Below, piece after piece: positions 46,627-55,380 of a stretch of 64,000 nt of DNA. Numbering within the stretch: position 1 is the stretch's first letter; the number at the start of each line of letters is the position of its first letter. This DNA comes from Sphingosinicella sp. CPCC 101087 (lineage in GTDB: Bacteria; Pseudomonadota; Alphaproteobacteria; Sphingomonadales; Sphingomonadaceae), in assembly GCF_004151485.1 (NCBI RefSeq), contig NZ_SBFF01000004.1:1-64000 (forward strand), in the 5' to 3' direction. Both the position numbers and the translations under genes were made by a program. The notes beneath the pieces were generated by a model. It was not told where the DNA came from. It saw only the letters and a program-made list of their open reading frames with translations, and made no database searches.

Positions 46627-46815
46627 ATGCGCATCACGTTCGTGGCGGCCCTCGCGGCCGGGCTTCTGGTCGGGGCCTGCGGCGGCGGCGGGCAGACGGA
46701 AGCGACCGAGGTGGAAGAGGCACTTGGCAATGAATTCCAGCCGGCGGCGCCCTCGCCCGGCGGCAACGCCGTGAACGGCGCGACTTCCGCGCCGGAGGGC
46801 GAGAACATTCTGTAA
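46627..46815 (+). CDS. Small lipoprotein, 62 residues
   Basis: Starts at ATG 46627 with a strong AGGAGGAAGAG ribosome site. Short signal MRITFVAALAAGLL and lipobox LLVGAC with Cys18 as lipidation site, followed by Gly-rich GGGGQ and an acidic, Pro/Asn-rich tail without fold signatures. Similar entericidin-like or short antitoxin-like lipoproteins are common in sphingomonads, but I do not recognise this one. Confidence 0.7.
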   Translation: MRITFVAALAAGLLVGACGGGGQTEATEVEEALGNEFQPAAPSPGGNAVNGATSAPEGENIL

Positions 46816-47146
46816 CTCGCCTCGTCGGCGCGGCGCCGTCGCAGGACCATCGGGGCGTGGTAGTATATCCGCGCCGAGCACCCATATGAAAGTCATCACC
46901 TGGTCCTGACGCAAGCATCCTGTGACAGAGAGACGCTCGTCGTGCTCCCGCTTGCCAGACAGGTGATAGTCCATGATCCGTCGAACCGACTCCCACCCGC
47001 CGCGCGCCAGACGGCTCGTGCAGCGCAAGGACAGCGTTTCGGCGACGCGCGAATCGAAGCCTCCCGAGGCCGCCCGCCGGGCCGTCGTTGCCCCGCGAGC
47101 GCCCGGCCGCGCCACGCCGGAGCGGCCAATTTCGCCGCACTCCGAC
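46816..47146. other. 331-base region without a supported gene
   Basis: An ORF runs through from 46973 on the + strand, but its first 58 residues are Arg/Pro-rich and unlike its own C-terminal part. I place the gene start at 47147. No promoter or repeat stands out. Confidence 0.35.
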
Positions 47147-47398
47147 ATGGCGGCTGAAGTTAGTGTTGCGGGCTGCAATGCCCGGGCCGCTGCCGATCGT
47201 TCCCGCGCGGCGACGATGGATACGGCCAACGGGCGACGGCGGCTCGAAGGCAGCGCCACCAGCTGGGCCGCGAGGGCAGGCCTTCTGCAGCGGGATGCGG
47301 ACGGCTTCGAAGCCGTGAGGGCGATCGCCCGGGCCGAGTGGAAAGAGGGAGAGGAAGCCGCCCGACATGTCCGGCCGGACGACGATCTCGATCCCTGA
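47147..47398 (+). CDS. Small protein, paralogous to the gene at 51103
   Basis: An 83-residue reading from ATG 47147 (MAAEVSVAGCNARAAAD). The segment with DTANGRRRLEGSATSWAARA aligns without gaps to DTEQGRRKFEHSAATWTQRG in the protein encoded at 51103-51486, with 16 of 41 residues identical, so both are likely real. The pattern Cys-x-x-x-Ala...Asp-Thr-x-x-Gly-Arg...Glu-x-Ser-Ala...Trp...Arg occurs, to my recollection, in small sphingomonad proteins of unknown function. Ribosome site not evident. It precedes the glycosyltransferase gene by 61 bases on the same strand. Confidence 0.45.
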   Translation: MAAEVSVAGCNARAAADRSRAATMDTANGRRRLEGSATSWAARAGLLQRDADGFEAVRAIARAEWKEGEEAARHVRPDDDLDP

Positions 47399-47459
47399 GG
47401 TCCGATCCCGCCCGCAATCACCGACCTCAAGCTCAACGCCGCTCGAAGGAAACACATCC

Positions 47460-48521
47460 ATGCGCATCGCCCAGATCGCCCCGCTCGCCGAAGCGGTGCC
47501 GCCGAAGCTCTACGGGGGGACCGAACGGGTCGTATGGTGGCTCACCGAGGCGCTGGTCGAGATGGGCCACGAGGTCACCCTTTTCGCGAGCGGCGACTCC
47601 GTCACGTCGGCGGATCTGGTCACCTGCTCGCCGGTCGGACTGCGGCTCTGCGGAGTGAACGACCACACTGCGTCAACCCTGGCCATGCTGGACAGGATAT
47701 TCCGCGCAGCGGATCAGTTCGACATCATCCACTTCCACGTGGACCTGCTTCACTATCCGCTTTTCCGCGGGTTGGCCGGGAAGTGCCTGACGACGCTTCA
47801 CGGCCGCCAGGACCTGCCCGACAATCTGCCTATCTTCGGTGCGTTTCCGGAAATGAAGCTGGTCTCCATTTCCGCCAACCAGCGCCTGCCCATCCCCCAT
47901 GCGAATTTCGTCGGAACAGTCCATCACGGCCTTCCGCTTGACCTCATTCCCCAGTCCGACGGCGGCGACTATCTCGCGTTCATCGGGCGCATCTCACCGG
48001 AGAAGCGACCCGACCGGGCGATCGAGATAGCCCGTCGAGCCGGAATGAAGCTCAGGATCGCAGCGAAGATCGATCGAGTGGACGCGGCCTATTTCGCCGA
48101 GGTGATCGAGCCGCTCCTCGAAGATCCCCTCATCGAATTCATCGGCGAAGTGGGAGATGCGGACAAGGCCGAATTCCTCGGCGGCGCCCGCGCCTTGCTT
48201 TTTCCGATCGACTGGCCCGAGCCGTTCGGACTGGTAATGGTCGAGGCGATGGCGGCGGGAACGCCGGTCATCGCATGGCGGAACGGATCAACCACCGAAG
48301 TGGTCGAGCACGGGCGCAGCGGCTATCTGGTCGACAGCATCGAGGGGGCCGTGGCCGCCGTCCATGCCTCCGCGTCGCTGTCGCGCAGCGGGGTTCGAAA
48401 GGTCTTCGAGGAGCGGTTCACCGCCGCCCGCATGGCGGAGGATTATATGGAAATCTATCGTGGCCTCCAGTCCATGAAGGCGACACGCGCGTCGCCGCCG
48501 TTCGTGCTCGCAGCGGCCTGA
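47460..48521 (+). CDS. GT4-family glycosyltransferase
   Basis: A 353-residue GT-B fold enzyme. N-terminal MRIAQIAPLAEAVPPKLYGGTERVV is the acceptor-side loop typical of GT4 enzymes; the donor domain has FIGRISPEKRPDRAIEIA and the E-x7-E motif in PEPFGLVMVEAMAAGTPVIAW. ATG 47460 follows AAGGAAAC. It is followed by a glycogen-debranching-type enzyme, a pairing often seen in bacteria. Possible roles are polysaccharide, trehalose-like or glycolipid synthesis; the sugar is unknown. Confidence 0.88.
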   Translation: MRIAQIAPLAEAVPPKLYGGTERVVWWLTEALVEMGHEVTLFASGDSVTSADLVTCSPVGLRLCGVNDHTASTLAMLDRIFRAADQFDIIHFHVDLLHYPLFRGLAGKCLTTLHGRQDLPDNLPIFGAFPEMKLVSISANQRLPIPHANFVGTVHHGLPLDLIPQSDGGDYLAFIGRISPEKRPDRAIEIARRAGMKLRIAAKIDRVDAAYFAEVIEPLLEDPLIEFIGEVGDADKAEFLGGARALLFPIDWPEPFGLVMVEAMAAGTPVIAWRNGSTTEVVEHGRSGYLVDSIEGAVAAVHASASLSRSGVRKVFEERFTAARMAEDYMEIYRGLQSMKATRASPPFVLAAA

Positions 48522-48670
48522 CCGTCATCGCCAGGATCACACCCGCCAAGCCCGAGGATCATCTTGCGCAGCTTCGAGTCCTTGAAGCCGACGCACGTCT
48601 CGCCGGCGTCCGTGCCTCCGGCGACCCGGACATCGGGAGCATCGCAGTCGCGAAGCCGGGCGATCACCAC

Positions 48671-50806
48671 GTGGAAGCGACCAAGTCGCTGGTCGACCGA
48701 ACGCTGCGGACGCTGAAGCATGGCGACCTTTTCGGGATCTTCGCCAAAGACGGCGATTGCCGAGGCGGAGAGGACGGTCCGGACGGCCTGTTCTTCAAGG
48801 ATACGCGCTACCTCTCCAACCTCGAGCTGCGCATCGGTGGAAGCCCGCCGCTCCTGCTGAGCTCGGTCGTTCTCGATGACAATGCCGCACTGATCGTCGA
48901 CCAGACCAATGCCGATCTCCATGACGCCGGAGGCGACCGATGGCTGGCGCGCGACAGTCTCTTCATCGGCCGGACGAAGTTCCTTCGTTCGACCACCGCC
49001 TACGAGCGGATCGTCGTCCGCCGGTTCGTTCCGTTGCCCCGGCCGGTACCGATCGAGATCATCTTCGCCGCCGACTTCGCCGACCTGTTCGAAGTCAGAG
49101 GTGAACCGCGCCCCCTCCGCGGCACGATGGAGGCAACGAAGATCGATGAGCGCAGCGTGCGCTTCGCCTATCGCGGGCTCGACGACGTTGCCCGCAGCAC
49201 GACCCTTTATCTGGACCCCGCCCCGACCTTTCTGTCGGCCGAAATGGCCCGGTGGGAGGTGGACTTCGGCAACGCCGAGCGATGCACCATACTCATGAAG
49301 GCGGATTGCACGCTCGGCGAGGAGGGCGCGCCCGAACCGCCGCACCTGGTGACGGCGTACCGCCTGCTGCTCAAGGCAAACCGCAACCGCCCCGTTCGCC
49401 TGGACAGCGTGTCGACGTCGAACGAGCGCTTCAACGCCGTGCTCGACCGGTCGGCTTCGGATCTCCAGATGCTGCTGACCGACACCGCGACGGGCCTTTA
49501 CCCCTATGCGGGCGTTCCCTGGTACAGCACGATCTTCGGACGTGACGGAATTATCACCGCGATGATGCTGCTCTGGATCGCGCCGGGCATCGCCAAAGGG
49601 GTCCTGCAGACGCTCGCATCAACTCAGGCCGCTTCGACCGACGAGGCCGCCGATGCGGAGCCCGGCAAGATCCTGCACGAGATGCGGAGCGGCGAGATGG
49701 CTCAGCTCGGGGAGGTGCCGTTCCTGCGCTACTATGGCACGATCGATGCCACACCCCTCTTCGTCATGCTGGCGGGTATGTATCTGCGCCAAACCGGGGA
49801 TCTGGAAACGGTGCGCGCCATCTGGCCGAATATCGTCGCAGCGCTGGACTGGATCGACAGGCATGGCGATGGCGACGGCGACGGGTTCGTCGAATATCAC
49901 CGGATGACCGAGCAGGGCCTGGCCAACCAGGGATGGAAGGACAGCTACGATTCGATTTTCCACGCCGACGGACGGTTGGCCGAAGGGCCCATCGCTTTGT
50001 GCGAGGTGCAGGCCTATGTCTTCGCGGCCAAGGTCGGCGCCGCCACCATGGCGCGCGCGATGGACGAACCGGAACATGCCTTGCGCCTCGAGCAGCAGGC
50101 GGAGGAACTGCGCCGCAAGTTTGAGGAGAGCTTCTGGGACGAGGCGCTGGGCAGCTACGTGCTGGCCCTGGACGGTGCGAAGCAGCCGTGCCGCGTTCTC
50201 GCTTCCAATGCCGGCCATGCCTTGTTCGGCGGCATCGCCGCCCCGGACCGCGCGGAGCGGGTGGCGAAGCTGCTGATGAGCCGCAGCTTCTACAATGGCT
50301 GGGGCATTCGCACGCTTGCCTCCGGCGAGGCGCGCTACAACCCGATGTCCTATCATAACGGCTCGGTCTGGCCGCACGACAATGCGCTGATCGCCATCGG
50401 CCTCGGCCGCTACGGGCACAAGGCAGCGGTCGCCCGGATATTCGAGGGCCTGACGAGCGCTGCCTTTTACGACGAGCTGCATCGTCTTCCCGAGCTCTTT
50501 TGCGGATTTTCGCGCCGGCCCAAGCGGGGCCCGACATCCTATCCCGTCGCCTGCTCTCCGCAAGCCTGGGCGGCGGCGGCGCCTTACGCGCTGGTGGCGG
50601 CGACGACCGGACTGCAGATCGATTTCGAGAGCGACCAGATCGCCGTGAGCGAGCCGATGCTGCCGGCCCTTCTCGACTCGCTTCATCTCAAGGACGTGGC
50701 CATGGCCGGCTTCACCGCCGACCTCCGCTTCACTCGGAAGGGCAACGGCGTCGCGACGAGCATCAAGCGGCGAGCCCGCCCGGCTGGGTTGGTTCGGGCA
50801 CGCTAG
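48671..50806 (+). CDS. Amylo-alpha-1,6-glucosidase / glycogen debranching-type enzyme
   Basis: From GTG 48671 the protein has 711 residues. The N-terminal bacterial GDE domain begins LKHGDLFGIFAKDGD and includes GLFFKDTRYLSNLELRIGG; the C-terminal (alpha/alpha)6 barrel has YSTIFGRDGIITA, GWKDSYDSIFHADG, YHNGSVWPHDNALIAIGLG and FSRRPKRGPTSYPVACSPQAW. Such enzymes hydrolyse branch points of glycogen-like glucans. The true start is unclear: the frame is open across the end of the glycosyltransferase gene and has no ATG between 48522 and 48671, so GTG 48671 or a coupled non-standard start near 48518 are options. Same operon as the glycosyltransferase. Confidence 0.85.
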   Translation: MEATKSLVDRTLRTLKHGDLFGIFAKDGDCRGGEDGPDGLFFKDTRYLSNLELRIGGSPPLLLSSVVLDDNAALIVDQTNADLHDAGGDRWLARDSLFIGRTKFLRSTTAYERIVVRRFVPLPRPVPIEIIFAADFADLFEVRGEPRPLRGTMEATKIDERSVRFAYRGLDDVARSTTLYLDPAPTFLSAEMARWEVDFGNAERCTILMKADCTLGEEGAPEPPHLVTAYRLLLKANRNRPVRLDSVSTSNERFNAVLDRSASDLQMLLTDTATGLYPYAGVPWYSTIFGRDGIITAMMLLWIAPGIAKGVLQTLASTQAASTDEAADAEPGKILHEMRSGEMAQLGEVPFLRYYGTIDATPLFVMLAGMYLRQTGDLETVRAIWPNIVAALDWIDRHGDGDGDGFVEYHRMTEQGLANQGWKDSYDSIFHADGRLAEGPIALCEVQAYVFAAKVGAATMARAMDEPEHALRLEQQAEELRRKFEESFWDEALGSYVLALDGAKQPCRVLASNAGHALFGGIAAPDRAERVAKLLMSRSFYNGWGIRTLASGEARYNPMSYHNGSVWPHDNALIAIGLGRYGHKAAVARIFEGLTSAAFYDELHRLPELFCGFSRRPKRGPTSYPVACSPQAWAAAAPYALVAATTGLQIDFESDQIAVSEPMLPALLDSLHLKDVAMAGFTADLRFTRKGNGVATSIKRRARPAGLVRAR

Positions 50807-50860
50807 AGCATCGAAAGCGAACTGGTCGAACCTGCCGCGGGTCCGACAGTTCGGCGATCG

Positions 50861-51106
50861 CTAGCGGCGGGCGTCCGCCGCTCGCCGCTGCTCCGAGTCC
50901 GCCATTCGCCGCATCGCCTCGTCCGCCCTGCCCGTGGCGCGCGCGTCAGCGGCCTCTACGGCGCGACTCTTCTCTTCGGCGTTCCTGAGTTCGATCCCGT
51001 TCGTGAAGCGCTCCACGGTGGCGGGCGACGGGTCCGGCTGCTCAGCCGGAGAGCAGGCGGCGAGCCCCAGTCCGCCGACGAGGACGATCTTCGAGGGCAT
51101 CCTCAT
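50861..51106 (-). CDS. Small lipoprotein with charged helical tail
   Basis: An 81-residue protein: signal MRMPSKIVLVGGLG, lipobox GLAAC with Cys18, then Pro-rich linker and a highly charged Arg/Glu/Ala helix (RNAEEKSRAVEAADARATGR) likely to form a coiled coil in the periplasm. Its ATG overlaps the stop of the upstream small gene (ATGA), so the two are coupled. Function unknown. Confidence 0.62.
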   Translation of the reverse strand: MRMPSKIVLVGGLGLAACSPAEQPDPSPATVERFTNGIELRNAEEKSRAVEAADARATGRADEAMRRMADSEQRRAADARR

Positions 51107-51486
51107 GAGGAAGTTGGCGCCGAGCCGCTCTTGAGGCGCCGGCCCGCCAAATTCTCGAGCATGTCGCCCCTCTGCGTCCAGGTGGCGGCACTATGCTCGA
51201 ACTTGCGGCGGCCCTGCTCGGTATCGGTGCGGAGCGCTCGGGCAAGATCGCCTTCCGCCAGGAGCCGGCATCCGGCCACGGTGTTCTGCGTCTGCTTGTG
51301 CCCTGGCAGCGGCACCAGGCTAAGCTCGGACTTCGGCGGACCGGATCTCGGCCGAGCCGCTCCTCCCTCATTCTCCCACCGGTCTTCGGGCGAACGGCGA
51401 AGGGCGGGGGACGCGGTGGAGCCGGAACCCGGCAGGCGGACGCCCAGTCCGGGCGCCAGATCATGGATGGGAGGCTTTGTGGTCAT
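51103..51486 (-). CDS. Small hypothetical protein, paralogous to the gene at 47147
   Basis: A 127-residue protein whose C-terminal 50 residues (CRLLAEGDLARAL and DTEQGRRKFEHSAATWTQRG) match the short protein at 47147. The N-terminal half (MTTKPPIHDLAPGLGVRLPG) is Pro/Gly-rich and probably disordered. ATG 51486 has AAAGG ten bases upstream. Coupled to the lipoprotein gene at 50861. Function unknown. It may carry an added N-terminal part compared with its paralogue. Confidence 0.55.
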   Translation of the reverse strand: MTTKPPIHDLAPGLGVRLPGSGSTASPALRRSPEDRWENEGGAARPRSGPPKSELSLVPLPGHKQTQNTVAGCRLLAEGDLARALRTDTEQGRRKFEHSAATWTQRGDMLENLAGRRLKSGSAPTSS

Positions 51487-51760
51487 GGGGTCGGCCTTTC
51501 CGGCAAGCAGGAGCGCTAGGCTCCCATCACGGGGGCGCTTGCGGAAACGAGCCGGGTGACCCTTTCCATATGGGGTGCCGGCGGGGATTTACGATGGGAG
51601 GGAGAGCGCAGTCCCCCCGACGCGGATGGGCGGTCCTCCCGGACAGCCCAGCACACCGTTTGCGGAGGAAGGATCGGGTCCGACAGGCCGCCCGAGGCGT
51701 TTTGTCTTGCAGGACTCGCCCGCAACGGTTGCGGGCCGGGGAAGAGGAGAGAAGTTCGAA

Positions 51761-51943
51761 ATGGCTGAGAATCGTCGCAAGATCAGCACCGGCCCGAATG
51801 AGAGCCCGATCAACGAATCCATTGCGGGCACGGCGCCGGGCATCCCCGACGATGCACTGGCTCCCGGGGAGGAACTTCCCGAGCCGCCGAGTGACGAAGA
51901 AGTCGAACGGGCGAAAAAGGCGCTTGAGCGGAAGCGCGGCTGA
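51761..51943 (+). CDS. Small acidic protein, 60 residues
   Basis: Starts at ATG 51761 with AGGAGA ten bases before. Sequence is polar and acidic with a Pro-rich middle (GIPDDALAPGEELPEPPSDE) and a short basic/acidic helix at the end (EEVERAKKALERKRG). No known domain. It ends directly against the convergent esterase stop. The 274 bases upstream show no other gene. Confidence 0.5.
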   Translation: MAENRRKISTGPNESPINESIAGTAPGIPDDALAPGEELPEPPSDEEVERAKKALERKRG

Positions 51944-53050
51944 TCAGGCATAAAGAAGGCGCGCCGCGGCTCGCCCCATACCGACATGGTCGTGGGCGAC
52001 GCCCGGGACCACTTCGAGCTCCCAGTTGAGCGCGTGTCCCAGGCGCTCCGCCTGCCGCCGCGCGACCTCGAAGAAGAACCGTCCGCGCGACAGGCGGTCG
52101 AGCCCCTGACTGTCGGCGAGCGGCGTGTGCAGGTGGATTCCGCCTCGCTCCGGATGATTGTCGAGCTCCCCGAGAAGGAGGGTGAGCTTGCGGGAGAAGG
52201 CGGCAGCGAGGGATGATTCGGTGAGGCCGGTGCCGGCGAGTCCGAACGGCTGCGGCACGCTGAAATCGGGCAGCGTGTAGAAGCCCGAATTGGCGGCGAC
52301 GATCCGGTCGGCCCGCGAACTGGGCTGGAAGAGAGCGAAGCGATGGAGAATCTGGCCGCCGGCGGAATGGCCGAACAGATCGTAAAGCTGCCGGGATGAG
52401 CCCACCGCGCCGGCAAGGATGGCGAAGATCCGATCGAAGTCGTTGAACAGCCAGGTTTCGGGGCGGTCGTTGATGTCGAAACGGAAATCCTCGTCGCGCA
52501 GATGGATGTTCGTCGGCTGGCGACCGTCGGGACCGGTCGGCATGTTGCTGATCCGAAGGTTCTTGATGACGCCGCCCATATGGTAGGCCGCGAAATCATA
52601 GTCCGATTCCGAATAAGCCAAAGCGGCGACGAGGATGTTGTGCGCCTCGGCGGCCGCAATCCAGCTGTCCCGGTAATCGTCGCCGTTTCGCCCGGCGCCG
52701 GGGAGAACCAGCAATATCGGGGAATCGGGCGTAAGGGCGGCGGGCCGGTAATGATGGACGATGATGGCCTTGTCCTCACGTCCTCGCCCGCCCCGCACGC
52801 GAAAGGCGCCCGCGCCGGGGGCCAGGCTTTGCGGCTCGAACGGCAGGTCGTCCGGGTGCACGACGAGACGCATTCCGCAGGCCGGACAGGTTCCGGGGCC
52901 ATCGAAGATCCGGCCGTCGGCGGCGCATCCGCAGGGCGGACAGACATATCGCGTCGAGGCGGGCGCCGCCAAGGCCCGGCCGCTTCCGGCGCAGGCGAAG
53001 ACGGCGCCGCAGAGGCCGGCGTGGACGAAAGTCCGGCGGCTGATGCTCAT
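51944..53050 (-). CDS. Tat-exported alpha/beta-hydrolase with N-terminal metal-binding-like domain
   Basis: A 368-residue protein. The start MSISRRTFVHAGLCGAVFACAGSG is a twin-arginine signal. Next comes a small four-Cys module (about residues 35-65: VCPPCGC, TCPACGMRLVVHPDD) like the heavy-metal-binding domain at the N terminus of some copper proteins. The remaining part is a serine hydrolase of the PHB-depolymerase/esterase type: nucleophile Ser in FGHSAGGQ, oxyanion segment LVLPGAGRNGDDY, and catalytic His in GVAHDHVGMG. Its start overlaps the stop of the GlxA-type regulator gene (ATGA). Periplasmic or extracellular; substrate unknown. Confidence 0.78.
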   Translation of the reverse strand: MSISRRTFVHAGLCGAVFACAGSGRALAAPASTRYVCPPCGCAADGRIFDGPGTCPACGMRLVVHPDDLPFEPQSLAPGAGAFRVRGGRGREDKAIIVHHYRPAALTPDSPILLVLPGAGRNGDDYRDSWIAAAEAHNILVAALAYSESDYDFAAYHMGGVIKNLRISNMPTGPDGRQPTNIHLRDEDFRFDINDRPETWLFNDFDRIFAILAGAVGSSRQLYDLFGHSAGGQILHRFALFQPSSRADRIVAANSGFYTLPDFSVPQPFGLAGTGLTESSLAAAFSRKLTLLLGELDNHPERGGIHLHTPLADSQGLDRLSRGRFFFEVARRQAERLGHALNWELEVVPGVAHDHVGMGRAAARLLYA

Positions 53051-54021
53051 GGTCTGTCTCCCGTGTAGCGGAATCGTTGCTGGTAATCGGTCGGGCACAG
53101 GCCGAAGCGCCGCTCGAACGCTCTTCGGAAGCCGTCGACGCTGCGAAACCCGTTGGCATGAGCGATCCGTTCCAACGCGCCGCCATGCTCGACAAGGGCC
53201 GCTCGCGCGGCATCGAGGCGGAGATTGCGGATGAACGTCGCCGGCGGGGTGCCGAACTCGCGCGAGAAGCGGCGGGTGAACTGGCGGACGCTGAGATTCG
53301 CACGTCCGGCCAGCGCCTCGACGGAAAGCCCCGCGCCGAGATTGCCCGCGGCCCAATGACACGCCTCGGCCAGGGCGCCGACGGCAGACGCCTGGAACTT
53401 CAGGGGATCGGAAAATTGAGCCTGCGAGCCGGTGCGCCTGAGGAAGACGACCAGCTGGCGCGCGGCTTCCATGGCGGCCCGAGCGCCGTGGTCGGCATGG
53501 ATCAGGTCCAGCGCGAGATCGATCCCGGCAGTGACGCCCCCTGACGAATAGAAGCGCCCGTCCTTGAGGAAGAGGGACTCCGCGCTGATCGCGACATTGG
53601 GGTAGCGCCGCCTCAGGTCGGCGGCGTGCGCCCAATGGGTGGTCAGGCCACGCCCGTCGACCAGGCCCGATTGCGCGAGGACATAGGCCCCCGTGCAGAC
53701 CGAGGCGATGCGTCCGAACCTCTGGTGATGCGCGCGGAGCCATTCGCCAAGCCGCGGTAGCGTGTCAGGATCGCGGACACCGGCACCGCCGGGAATGATG
53801 AGCAGGTCGGCGCCGTCGCATTCCGTCACATCGAGATCGACACCGAGCCGAAGGCCAGATTCGGCCCTGACCGCCTCCGTTCCGAGCGCGATGGTCGTAG
53901 GTCGGTAAAGCGACGCGCCATCCTCTCGGCGCACGGTCGAAAAAGCCTCGACCGGTCCTGCGACGTCGAGGGCGTTCACCCCTGGAAAGAGCAAGATGGC
54001 GATGGTCCTGATGCGGGTCAT
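53047..54021 (-). CDS. GlxA-family transcriptional regulator (DJ-1/PfpI domain plus AraC HTH)
   Basis: A 324-residue regulator. Residues 4-165 form a DJ-1/PfpI-like ligand domain (LFPGVNALDVAGPVEAFSTV, nucleophile-elbow Cys in ASVCTGAYVLAQSG), residues about 225-320 an AraC-type double HTH (LAGRANLSVRQFTRRFSREFG, ANGFRSVDGFRRAFERRFG). ATG 54021 has GGAGG nine bases before. The overlapping esterase gene downstream is the obvious co-regulated partner. Confidence 0.88.
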   Translation of the reverse strand: MTRIRTIAILLFPGVNALDVAGPVEAFSTVRREDGASLYRPTTIALGTEAVRAESGLRLGVDLDVTECDGADLLIIPGGAGVRDPDTLPRLGEWLRAHHQRFGRIASVCTGAYVLAQSGLVDGRGLTTHWAHAADLRRRYPNVAISAESLFLKDGRFYSSGGVTAGIDLALDLIHADHGARAAMEAARQLVVFLRRTGSQAQFSDPLKFQASAVGALAEACHWAAGNLGAGLSVEALAGRANLSVRQFTRRFSREFGTPPATFIRNLRLDAARAALVEHGGALERIAHANGFRSVDGFRRAFERRFGLCPTDYQQRFRYTGDRP

Positions 54022-54192
54022 CTGCCTTACCTCCGGGCCGGAGCATAAAGGCATGCATCCATGACCTAAAGGACACGGAAACGACCGTTCAGGACATTGA
54101 ACTCAACCGCCTTGCCAGCATCGAGACGATGCACAGCGGCTACCGCCCTCCCAATATGCCGCGTCGTTCGACTCGGTCGGATCGGCGCTGCC

Positions 54193-54987
54193 TCACAGGT
54201 TGGTGCTCGGTTGCCGGTTTCGGAAAGCCGCCTCTCCGGCGTCCGAGACTTCGACCCATTTCTCGTCGGGCGCCGCATCCGCCGCGTAGCTGTCGTGCCA
54301 GTTCCACCATTTGTAGGTCGGGGTCTGCGGATAGCCTTCGGGCGAGTCCTCCCAGACCTCCTGCCGGCCGAGCGGGGTGATATCGAGATAGTTCCAGGTG
54401 CCGCCCATCTGCTCGTCGCCCCTATTGTTGACGAAATAGGTGCGGAACACGCGGTCGCCGTCACGGTAGAATACGTTCGTGCCGTGCCATTCGCCCACGC
54501 CAAAGTCGGCGTCGAAGCGGTCGGTGAGCGTGAACCACGGAATTTTCCAGCCCATCCGCCTCTTGAGGCGCGCGATATCCTCCTGGGGCGCGCGTGAAAC
54601 GAAGGCGAGACTGGTGTCGCGGGCATTCAGGTGCGCGACGTGAGCGACCTGATCGGCCACGATGGAGCAGCCGCGACAGGCATGGTCCGGCCAGCCGAAC
54701 ACGCCCGGCTCGAAGAAGGCGCGGTAGACGATGAGCTGGCGCCGCCCTTCGAAAAGGTCGAGCAGGCTGACCTTTCCCGCCGGACCTTCGAAGGCGTAGC
54801 CTGTGTCCACGGCCATCCACGGCATGCGCCGGCGCTCGGCGGCCAGAGCGTCGCGGGCGCGGGTCAGGGCCTTTTCCTTGACGAGCAACTGGGCGCGCGC
54901 CGCTTCCCATTCCTGAAGCGTCACCACCGGCGGCGTGCGCATCGCCGGCCGCTCGCCCATCCGCATGTTGTCCATTGATGTCGTCAT
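54193..54987 (-). CDS. DUF899 thioredoxin-like protein
   Basis: A 264-residue DUF899 member. Thioredoxin-like fold features: LIVYRAFFEPG followed by GWPDHACRGCSIVADQ (CxxC), then FVSRAPQEDIARLKRRMGW and a DxFxADFGVGEWHGTNVF segment. These proteins are of unknown role, possibly peroxiredoxin-like. The ATG at 54987 (MTTSMDNMRMGERPAM) lies 12 bases after AAGGAGG; a closer ATG is a possibility. Not linked to neighbours. Confidence 0.83.
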   Translation of the reverse strand: MTTSMDNMRMGERPAMRTPPVVTLQEWEAARAQLLVKEKALTRARDALAAERRRMPWMAVDTGYAFEGPAGKVSLLDLFEGRRQLIVYRAFFEPGVFGWPDHACRGCSIVADQVAHVAHLNARDTSLAFVSRAPQEDIARLKRRMGWKIPWFTLTDRFDADFGVGEWHGTNVFYRDGDRVFRTYFVNNRGDEQMGGTWNYLDITPLGRQEVWEDSPEGYPQTPTYKWWNWHDSYAADAAPDEKWVEVSDAGEAAFRNRQPSTNL

Positions 54988-55257
54988 AGCCTTGAATCCT
55001 CCTTGTCTGGACAAGATCCGGCGCCTCGAGGCCGAAGCGCGGGCTCGTCGCGGCTCATCCGTGTCGGCGACACGACCTTTGGCGCGGGAGATCGAAGGCC
55101 GAGAGTAACAAGTGTGGCGGGATTCGAATCGGACCGGGCGACCGCAGCCGCCCGCGGGTCCGGAGCCGGCGCGTCGCCACAGGCAGTGCGCTTGGGTGGA
55201 TTGAGGTCGCTAGGCCACGGCCAAAGTCTCAACCTTGGATCGGGCGGCGCTCGACGA

Positions 55258-55333
55258 TGGTGACCCCAACGGGACTCGAACCCGTGTTTTCGCCGTGAAA
55301 GGGCGACGTCCTAGACCGCTAGACGATGGGGCC
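55258..55333 (-). tRNA. tRNA-Glu (anticodon TTC), CCA encoded
   Basis: On the minus strand the sequence begins GGCCCCATCGTCTAGCGG and ends GGGGTCACCA. Acceptor stem pairs 7 bp (one G-T). Anticodon loop CTTTCAC between TCGCC and GGCGA stems gives TTC. T-arm has GGTTCGAGTCC. The CCA end is encoded. Confidence 0.96.
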
Positions 55334-55380
55334 GTGAAGCGAGGCCGCGACTTAAGGGCGAGGACCGGCGGGGTCAAGGA

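Noticed and set aside
46471-47467. Minus-strand frames of 277 and 328 codons
   Set aside because: Overlap each other and the small lipoprotein; low-complexity Arg/Gly-rich translation, no motif. The + strand small protein at 47147 has a paralogue and is better supported.
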